5,703 bases of DNA, taken from positions 1-5,703 of the forward strand of contig DASZYF010000130.1 in NCBI GenBank assembly GCA_035545535.1. The letters are read 5' to 3'. The notes below the pieces were generated by a model. It did no database searches, was not told where the DNA came from, and worked only from the letters and a program-made list of their open reading frames with translations. The stretch's first letter is position 1; every line of letters starts with the position of its first letter. This document shows, piece by piece, positions 1-4,934 of the stretch. A program made the translations under genes and the position numbers. Origin of the DNA: DASZYF01 sp035545535. Its GTDB lineage: Bacteria; Actinomycetota; Actinomycetes; Mycobacteriales; CAJCIY01.

Positions 1-125
1 TCCCGCGAGCCGTAGGGCGCGCGGGGCAGCAGTGCTGCCGGTCCGAGCCGCCGGGCCGCGGGCCCGCCGGTGTCGGGGGGCGCGACGCGACCGCCGCGCT
101 CCTGGTCCTCGGAGGTGTCTGTCAT
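1..125 (-). CDS. N-terminal fragment of an unrecognised divergent gene
   Basis: An open frame begins with ATG (complement of 123-125) and runs without a stop to the left edge of the window, giving 41 complete codons. The fragment starts MTDTSEDQERGG and is rich in Gly, Pro, Ala and Arg, like a disordered cytoplasmic N-terminal tail. It ends in a slightly more ordered stretch, LGPAALLPRAPYGSR. A purine-rich GGAAGAGGCGAG sits a few bases upstream of the ATG on the minus strand and can serve as a ribosome binding site. Codons end almost always in G or C, as in the other genes. The gene is transcribed away from the PAS-GGDEF gene, so the two share the intergenic region 126-354. No domain is visible in so short a piece, so no function is proposed. 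Confidence 0.6.
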   Translation of the reverse strand, partial: MTDTSEDQERGGRVAPPDTGGPAARRLGPAALLPRAPYGSR

Positions 126-354
126 GGGTGCTCGCCTCTTCCGCGCGAGGTCAGCCGTTGCCGGGTCACCGTCGCACCGCGCGGGGGCGGGGTTGAGCCG
201 TCGCCGCGATGCGATCGGAAGTTCGCCCGGCGGACCCATCTCGTCTGTGCCGTTCGCCCTCCGGACCTAGCCCCTTCGAGCCACGCGCGCGGGGCGGGTG
301 CCCGCGCACCCCTCCGCCATCACAGGCACTTCGCGCGTAGCGTCCGCAGGCGAG
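126..354. promoter_or_regulatory. Divergent intergenic region, presumed to hold promoters for both flanking genes
   Basis: This 229-base stretch separates two genes transcribed in opposite directions, so it should carry both promoters. No convincing paired -35/-10 box was found on either strand. The best single element on the plus strand is TAGCGT at 338-343, matching the actinobacterial TANNNT -10 pattern. It would start transcription close to the ATG at 355 and give a leaderless or nearly leaderless message. No good -35 lies at the right distance from it. The strongest structured signal is the pair of direct repeats at 221-267, listed separately. Codon bias falls in the part that a GTG start at 298 would add to the downstream gene (ACA, ACT, GTA and GCA all appear), which argues that 298-354 is not coding. 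Confidence 0.5.
221..267. repeat. Two 16-bp direct repeats, candidate tandem operator
   Basis: GTTCGCCCGGCGGACC at 221-236 recurs as GTTCGCCCTCCGGACC at 252-267. They match at 14 of 16 positions and differ only in the two central bases. The start-to-start spacing is 31 bp, close to three helical turns, so proteins bound at both copies would lie on the same DNA face. Each copy is also an imperfect dyad (GTTCG near one end, CGGAC near the other, complementary at 4 of 5 positions). This arrangement suits a dimeric transcription factor acting on one or both divergent promoters. The repeat is read directly from sequence; the binding role is inference. Chance recurrence in GC-rich DNA is the main alternative. 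Confidence 0.4.
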
Positions 355-2640
355 ATGTCGCGGGAACCGGGCGATGCACGCGCCTCCGACGGCCGCACCG
401 ACACCGGAGGCGGGCTCCCGCCGCTGCCCGACGCGTCGTGGCGCCGGATCCTCGAAGGCGCCGCCGAGCTGGTGATCGTCGGCCGCGCCGACACCGAGAT
501 CCTGTGGCTCACGCCGAGCGTCACCGAGATCGCGGGGTACCCGCCGCACATGCTGGTCGGGCAGAACGGGTGGGACCTGGTCGTCGAGGAGGACCTCGAG
601 CCGGTCACCGCCTTCATGGACGAGGTGCTGGCGCACCCGGGGCCGCACGGGCCGATGGAGTTCCGCCTCCGCGCGGCCGGCGGGGGCGAGGTGTGGGTCG
701 AGCAGCGCATCATGAACGCGCTCGACGATCCCGCGCTCGGCTGCCTCGTCGTCTACATGACCGACGTGACCGCGCGCCGGGCCATGTCGGAGCAGGTGGC
801 AGCGCGGGAGCGGGAGTACCGGGCCGTCCTCGACTCCGCCACCGACGGCATCGCCGTCGTCGACGCCGACGGCCGCATCCGGGTGGCGAACGCCGCGCTC
901 GCCGACCTCTTGCGCACCACGCCGGACGCGTTGGTCGGTGTCGCCTCGGCCGAGCTCGTCGACGCGTCGCACCGGCGCGAGCTGTTCGCCCGGGCCGCGG
1001 CGAGTGAGGCCGACGTCCGGCTGCGGGTGGTGCTCCGCGCGGCGGACGGGACGGCGGTGCCGGCCGCGGTCTCGGTGACGCCGTACGCCGGTGGGAACGA
1101 CGGGAGCACGCTCGCGATCATCCGGGACCTCAGCGAGCAGCAGGAGCACGAGGACGCGCTGCAGAGCGCGATGCAGGCCGACCCGCTCACCGGTCTGGCC
1201 AACCGCGCCGCGCTGCACGCTGCCGTCACCGCCGCGGCCGCGGACCCCGCCGAGCAACCGCTCGGACTGCTGCTCATCGACCTCGACGACTTCGGGCGGA
1301 TCAACCTCGCCTACAGCGAGGAGCACGGGGACCACGTGCTCCGCGAGGTCGGGCGTCGGCTGGGCCATGCGGTCGGGCCGGCGGGCGTGCTGGCGCGGGT
1401 GGGCGGCGACGAGTTCGGCGTCCTGGTCAAGAGCGTCACCTCCGAGAGCGCGCTGCTCCAGCTCGCCCGTCAGCTCCAGGCGGCCGTCGCGCAACCGCTG
1501 CGCGCGGTCGATGCGACCGTGTCGGTCACTGCCAGCGTGGGAGGCGCGGTGGTCGGGTCGCCCTCCCCGGACCTGCTCTTCCGCACCGCCGGCCGGGCGC
1601 TCGCGCGGGCGCGCGTCGACGGCGCCGGCCGCGCACTCGTCCGCACCGATGCCGCACCCGCGCCCGCGCCGCACGACGTCGAGCTGGAGCAGGAGCTGCG
1701 GCGCGCACTCGCCCACGGCGAGCCCCGGCTGCACTACGACCCCGTGGTGCGCCTGCTGGACGGCACCTGCATCGGCGCGCAGGCCCGCATCGACTGGCTC
1801 TCCCCGAGCCGGGGACTGATGAGCGGGGGAGCACTCATCACGCTCGCCCACCGCATGGGCGCGCTCGACGCAGTGGTGGACCGGGTGCTCGTCGGGGCGT
1901 GCGCGGACGCCGCGACGTGGGAGCTGATCGCCGACCGGCTCGTGGTCGTGCCGGTCATGCCGAGGCTGCTCCTGCGGCCGTCGTTCCGCGGCGCCGTCGA
2001 CCGGGCCCTGCACCGCAGCCGGCTCGACCCGCAGGCGCTCGTGCTGCGGCTCGTGGTCGGCCGCCGCGACGAGTCGTCCGGCCCGGCCGTCATGGCCGCG
2101 CTGGCCGCGGTGCGCGCCACCGGGGTCCGCGTCGCCGTCGACGACCTCGGCCTGCTCGGCACGTCCCTCATGCACGGCGGCGTCCCGCCGGTCGACCTCC
2201 TCGGGCTCAGCTCGGCGATGGTCGGTCACGTGGGCAGCGACGCCGAGCAGTCGGCGGCGGCCAGCGCCCTGGCCTGGCTCGGGCGCAGCCGGGGCCTCAC
2301 CGTGATCGCCGACGGCGTCGACGAGCCCGACGACGCCGACCTGCTCCGTCGCCTCGGCATCGAGCTCGGCACCGGACGGCTCTGGGGCCAGCGGCTCTGG
2401 CCGGCGGAGATGGCGGCCCGGCTCGCCCCGCGCGCACGGCGGGGGACGCGCGCGCGGCTCACGACGGCCGACCTCGACCCGGTCGTCGTCGCCCGGCTCG
2501 TCGAGCTGCGCGCGCAGGCCGCGTCCGCGACGACGATCGCCTCCGCGCTCAACCGGGACGGGCTCCCGGCGCCCGGCGGCCGCCGCTGGCACCCGGCGAC
2601 CGTGCGCGCGCTGCTCGCCGAGCTGCAACGCGCCGACTGA
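355..2640 (+). CDS. PAS-PAS-GGDEF-EAL(degenerate) signalling protein with C-terminal recombinase-type helix-turn-helix
   Basis: A 761-residue protein of the cyclic-di-GMP family with no evident membrane segment, probably a cytoplasmic sensor. Domains: PAS about 26-143, PAS about 153-266, GGDEF about 276-435 (opening DPLTGLANR), EAL-like about 443-690, and a tail at 702-761. The signature GGDEF is intact at 350-354. D309, N317 and D326 match the metal- and guanine-contacting positions of active diguanylate cyclases. The inhibitory RxxD site reads GPAG, and the late phosphate-contact Lys and Arg positions are R420 and A424, so activity is plausible but may be weak. The EAL domain appears dead: EAL is QAR (476-478), the Asn of VNLS is M535, the Glu of EITES is R565, the Lys-Ile-Asp motif is GLS, and AEGVE is ADGVD, though D596-D597 remain. 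The tail has an IASALN...GLPAPGG...W...TVR pattern like the Recombinase region of large serine recombinases. ATG 355 is preferred over in-frame GTG 298 because AGG lies 4 bases upstream and codon bias is poor before 355. The gene stands alone, divergent from the gene at 1-125. Confidence 0.9.
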   Translation: MSREPGDARASDGRTDTGGGLPPLPDASWRRILEGAAELVIVGRADTEILWLTPSVTEIAGYPPHMLVGQNGWDLVVEEDLEPVTAFMDEVLAHPGPHGPMEFRLRAAGGGEVWVEQRIMNALDDPALGCLVVYMTDVTARRAMSEQVAAREREYRAVLDSATDGIAVVDADGRIRVANAALADLLRTTPDALVGVASAELVDASHRRELFARAAASEADVRLRVVLRAADGTAVPAAVSVTPYAGGNDGSTLAIIRDLSEQQEHEDALQSAMQADPLTGLANRAALHAAVTAAAADPAEQPLGLLLIDLDDFGRINLAYSEEHGDHVLREVGRRLGHAVGPAGVLARVGGDEFGVLVKSVTSESALLQLARQLQAAVAQPLRAVDATVSVTASVGGAVVGSPSPDLLFRTAGRALARARVDGAGRALVRTDAAPAPAPHDVELEQELRRALAHGEPRLHYDPVVRLLDGTCIGAQARIDWLSPSRGLMSGGALITLAHRMGALDAVVDRVLVGACADAATWELIADRLVVVPVMPRLLLRPSFRGAVDRALHRSRLDPQALVLRLVVGRRDESSGPAVMAALAAVRATGVRVAVDDLGLLGTSLMHGGVPPVDLLGLSSAMVGHVGSDAEQSAAASALAWLGRSRGLTVIADGVDEPDDADLLRRLGIELGTGRLWGQRLWPAEMAARLAPRARRGTRARLTTADLDPVVVARLVELRAQAASATTIASALNRDGLPAPGGRRWHPATVRALLAELQRAD

Positions 2641-2692
2641 CGACCCTCGGGGACCTCACCTAGTCCGATGGGACCGGCATAGCTGATCCCTC

Positions 2693-2708
2693 CGGCCACA
2701 ACCGGCCG
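2693..2708 (+). terminator. Small hairpin downstream of the GGDEF/EAL gene, weak terminator candidate
   Basis: CGGCC at 2693-2697 can pair with GGCCG at 2704-2708 around a six-base loop. It lies about 50 bases after the stop codon of the signalling gene and 44 bases before the small gene. No U-rich tract follows, so it would have to act as an actinobacterial hairpin-only terminator or as part of a Rho-dependent one. Five-pair GC stems are common by chance in DNA this GC-rich, so this is a weak call. Confidence 0.18.
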
Positions 2709-2751
2709 ACGCCCCTCATCGGCGGGAACACCCGCTCCGAACGGTCCGGGC

Positions 2752-2967
2752 ATGTCGCCCCTGTGCCCTGCCCCGTACCCGACCGCTCCGGAGCTGCGCC
2801 TCACGGTGCAGCTCGCCCTGCTGCAGAGCCGGACCGCCGCCTGCGCGCGCCGTGAGGCGGCCGAGCGCCGCCAGCGGGTGTGCGCCCGGATCACCGGCGC
2901 GCTGGCCACGACCGCGACGGTCGTCGCCGGCGTGGACCTCGTCCAGCTCGCCCTGCACCTCGCCTGA
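2752..2967 (+). CDS. Small hypothetical protein (71 residues) with hydrophobic C-terminus
   Basis: I do not recognise this protein. Evidence that it is a gene is its codon bias: all but three of its 71 codons (CCT, GCT, CGT) end in G or C, as strong as in the flanking genes. It starts at ATG 2752 with no good Shine-Dalgarno, and its TGA at 2965-2967 lies inside the first unit of the tandem repeat. The sequence shows a Pro-rich start (1-13), an Arg/Ala/Glu-rich helical stretch with alternating charges (about 14-46), and a mostly apolar segment (about 47-71, ITGALATTATVVAGVDLVQL). That last segment could be a short membrane helix or a buried helix, with D62 and Q65 arguing against a clean one. 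Cysteines are at 5, 31 and 44, without a metal-binding pattern. It lies 111 bases after the GGDEF/EAL gene and 126 bases before the glycosyltransferase operon, on the same strand. A role tied to the glycan genes is possible by position only. The alternative is a chance frame. Confidence 0.55.
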   Translation: MSPLCPAPYPTAPELRLTVQLALLQSRTAACARREAAERRQRVCARITGALATTATVVAGVDLVQLALHLA

Positions 2968-3081
2968 CACCCACCTCGCCAGACACCCACCTCGCCAGAC
3001 ACCCACCTCGCCTGACACCCACCACGCCTGACACCCCCTCGCCTGGACCCCCTCGCCCGGAACCCACTGCCCGACACCCAC
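2959..3081 (+). repeat. Eight-copy degenerate tandem repeat, unit CTCGCCNGACACCCAC (16 bp)
   Basis: Units begin at 2959, 2975, 2991, 3007, 3023, 3038, 3052 and 3067. The first four are 16 bp and identical except at the seventh base (T, A, A, T). The last four are 14-15 bp and more diverged, so the array decays toward the downstream gene. A further CTCGCC lies at 3088-3093, directly before the glycosyltransferase start codon. The first unit overlaps the last two sense codons and the stop of the small gene. On the coding strand, 2968-3081 counts 66 C, 16 G, 23 A and 9 T, about 58 percent C and 14 percent G. With so little G the transcript should be largely unstructured. Copy number may vary by slippage. 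The array could be a Rho loading region, a protein-binding array or neutral expansion. Confidence 0.9.
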
Positions 3082-3087
3082 GAGGAG
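3082..3087 (+). promoter_or_regulatory. Ribosome binding site GAGGAG
   Basis: GAGGAG lies six bases before the ATG at 3094, ideal Shine-Dalgarno spacing, and fixes the start of the first glycosyltransferase. It is the only strong ribosome binding site in the plus-strand set. The next two genes have none and start within ATGA overlaps, so they probably depend on translation entering from this site. Confidence 0.85.
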
Positions 3088-3093
3088 CTCGCC

Positions 3094-3993
3094 ATGCGCG
3101 TCGTCCCTGCCCAAGACCTGCGTCGTGGACCCACCCGGGTCGTGCGCCCCCGCACCAGCACGCCGGCGGTGACGCTGGTGGTGCCCACGCTGAACGAGGA
3201 GCGCAACCTGCCGTGGGTGCTCGCCCGGGTGCCCGACGAGGTCAGCGAGATCATCGTCGTCGACGGCCGGTCGACCGACGCGACCGTCGACGTCGCCCTC
3301 GCGGCCGACGACCGCGTGCGGGTCGTCCTGGAGCGTCGGCGCGGCAAGGGCGCCGCGCTGCTCGCCGGCTTCGCCGCCGCGCACGGCGACGTCATCGTCG
3401 CGATCGACGCCGACGGGTCGATGGACCCGGCCGAGCTGCCGTTGTTCGTCTCGGCCCTCGTGCGCGGCTACGACTTCGTCAAGGGCTCGCGCGTCGCCGT
3501 CGGCGGTGACAGCGAGGACTTCTCGGTGATCCGCCGCATCGGCTCGGGCGTGCTGACGTTCGTCGCGAACCGCATGTACGGGCTGCGGTGGAGCGACATG
3601 TGCTACGGCTACTTCGCGTTCTGGGCCGACGTGCTGCCGACGATCGGGATCGAGCACGACCAGCTCACCACCCGTGCCGTCGGCGAAGCGCTCGCGGCCG
3701 AGGGCGGCCGCCCGCGCCGGTTCGGTGTGCTGCACGCGGAGCAGTGGGAGCTGCCCTACGGCGACGGCTTCGAGATCGAGGCGGCGCTGTTCCTGCGGTG
3801 CGCCCGTGCGCAGAAGCTCATCGCCGAGGTGCCGAGCGTGGAGCTGCCGCGGCAGTCCGGCGTCAGCAACCTGCACCCGGTGCAGGACGGGTGGCGCGTG
3901 CTGACCGCGATCCTGCGCGAGCGCGGCCGCCGCCGGCGCCCGCTGCCCGTCCCGATCGGGCGCGGCGACGTGCTCGCCCGGACCGTCGCATGA
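3094..3993 (+). CDS. Family-2 glycosyltransferase, polyprenyl-phosphate sugar synthase type
   Basis: A 299-residue GT-A-fold glycosyltransferase of family 2, nearest in pattern to dolichol/polyprenyl-phosphate mannose or glucose synthases, which move a sugar from a nucleotide donor to a lipid phosphate on the inner face of the membrane. The order of motifs is VVPTLNEE (29-36), the nucleotide-binding VDGRSTD (56-62; usually VDDxSxD, here the second Asp is Gly), the metal-binding DADG (105-108), and the C-terminal SDMCYGY (167-173), FEIE (226-229) and SGVSNL (255-260), familiar from actinobacterial members. No transmembrane helix is seen, so it is probably peripheral to the membrane. The basic run GRRRRPLPVP near the C-terminus could contact lipid head groups. 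The ATG is set by the GAGGAG at 3082. Its stop overlaps the next gene by four bases (ATGA). It opens the glycan operon. Donor and acceptor cannot be read from sequence. Confidence 0.88.
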   Translation: MRVVPAQDLRRGPTRVVRPRTSTPAVTLVVPTLNEERNLPWVLARVPDEVSEIIVVDGRSTDATVDVALAADDRVRVVLERRRGKGAALLAGFAAAHGDVIVAIDADGSMDPAELPLFVSALVRGYDFVKGSRVAVGGDSEDFSVIRRIGSGVLTFVANRMYGLRWSDMCYGYFAFWADVLPTIGIEHDQLTTRAVGEALAAEGGRPRRFGVLHAEQWELPYGDGFEIEAALFLRCARAQKLIAEVPSVELPRQSGVSNLHPVQDGWRVLTAILRERGRRRRPLPVPIGRGDVLARTVA

Positions 3994-4934
3994 ACGTCGC
4001 AGTGGTGATCTGCTGCTACACGAGCGCGCGGTGGGACGACGTGGTCGCCGCCCTGTCCGCCCTCGCGGGGCAGACGCGCCCCGCCGACGAGGTGCTCGTC
4101 GTCGTGGACCACAACCCGCAGCTGCTCCAGCAGGCCACGGACGTGCTCCGCCGCGTGCTGCCCGGAGTGCGGGTCATGCCCTCGACCGGGCCGCGCGGCC
4201 TGTCCGGGGCGCGCAACACCGGCGTGGCCGCGGCGAGCGCCGACATCGTCGCGTTCCTCGACGACGACGCGTGCCCCGAACCGGGCTGGCTCGCCGCGCT
4301 GGTCGCTCCCTACGAGGACCCGGCGGTCGTCGGCACCGGCGGCACCGTGCTCCCGCGGTGGCCCGGTGAGCGCCCGGGGTGGTTCCCGCAGGAGTTCGAC
4401 TGGGTCGTCGGCTGCAGCTACGCGGGCCTGCCCAGCACACCCGCCCCCATCCGCAACCCCATCGGCGCGTCGATGTCGTTCCGCCGTGAGGTGCTCACCA
4501 CCGGGCCGTCCGACACCGCGTTCGACACCGGGCCGTTCAGCACCGCGCTGGGCCGGGTCGGGACGCTGCCGCTCGGCTGCGAGGAGACCGAGCTGGCGAT
4601 CCGGGTGCACGCGGAGCGGCCGGACTCGCGCATCTGCTACGCCCCCGCGTCGGTCGTGCGCCACCGCATCTCCATCGACCGCACGCGGGTGCGCTACTTC
4701 GTCCGCCGGTGCTGGGGCGAGGGCCTGTCCAAGGCGGCGGTCGTGCGGTCGGTCGGCGCGGCCGGCCTCGCGGCGGAGCGGGCGCACGTGATGCGGGCGC
4801 TGCCGCGCGGCGTCGTCCGGGCGTTCCGCGCCCACCGGCCGGACCGCGCCGGTGCCCTGCTGCTCGGCCTGCTCGTCACCACCGCCGGCTACGCCGTCGG
4901 CCGCCTGTGGCCGCTGCCGCGGACGTCCCGATGA
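3990..4934 (+). CDS. Family-2 glycosyltransferase with C-terminal membrane anchor
   Basis: A 314-residue inverting GT-A glycosyltransferase, probably adding a sugar to a lipid-linked or surface glycan at the cytoplasmic face. It starts MNVAVVICCYTSARWDDV. GLSGARN (70-76) is the usual loop before the metal site, DDD (91-93) in FLDDDACPEPGW is the metal and nucleotide-sugar site, and EETE (198-201) carries the likely catalytic base. RRCWGEGLSK (239-248) takes the place of the QxxRW-type acceptor motif. A hydrophobic stretch at about 286-306 (ALLLGLLVTTAGYAVG) is a likely membrane anchor followed by a short basic end. The start at 3990 overlaps the previous stop as ATGA with no Shine-Dalgarno, so translation should be coupled; the open frame extends upstream, but that part lies inside the previous gene and is its shadow. 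Its own stop overlaps the flippase start in the same way. Substrates are unknown. Confidence 0.87.
   Translation: MNVAVVICCYTSARWDDVVAALSALAGQTRPADEVLVVVDHNPQLLQQATDVLRRVLPGVRVMPSTGPRGLSGARNTGVAAASADIVAFLDDDACPEPGWLAALVAPYEDPAVVGTGGTVLPRWPGERPGWFPQEFDWVVGCSYAGLPSTPAPIRNPIGASMSFRREVLTTGPSDTAFDTGPFSTALGRVGTLPLGCEETELAIRVHAERPDSRICYAPASVVRHRISIDRTRVRYFVRRCWGEGLSKAAVVRSVGAAGLAAERAHVMRALPRGVVRAFRAHRPDRAGALLLGLLVTTAGYAVGRLWPLPRTSR

Noticed and set aside
298..354. Upstream GTG start for the signalling protein, giving 19 extra residues
   Set aside because: The added segment has codons atypical for this DNA (ACA, ACT, GTA, GCA) and no well-spaced ribosome binding site, whereas ATG 355 has AGG four bases upstream. 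It cannot be fully excluded.
166..2628. 820-codon open frame on the minus strand opposite the GGDEF/EAL gene
   Set aside because: Its product is a monotonous Arg/Gly/Ala/Pro/Asp mixture with no domain, while the plus strand encodes clear PAS and GGDEF motifs throughout. Long antisense frames are expected opposite G/C-third-position genes.
2458..2637. Remnant of an integrated mobile element encoding a serine recombinase
   Set aside because: The recombinase-like tail is in frame, follows directly from the EAL-like domain, keeps normal codon bias and ends at a clean stop. No catalytic serine domain, terminal repeats or duplicated target is visible.
2724..2745. ECF sigma-type promoter (GGGAAC then CGGT) before the small gene
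   Set aside because: The spacing between the two elements is only 12 bases, against the usual 16-18, and the -10 part is a poor match.
2959..3081. CRISPR array
   Set aside because: Units are 16 bp, contiguous and without unique spacers, and no cas genes are nearby.
2716..3876. Minus-strand frame whose product has a short Gly/Trp/Val-rich periodic stretch
   Set aside because: The periodicity is only the reverse translation of the tandem repeat at 2959-3081, and the rest is the antisense of the first glycosyltransferase.
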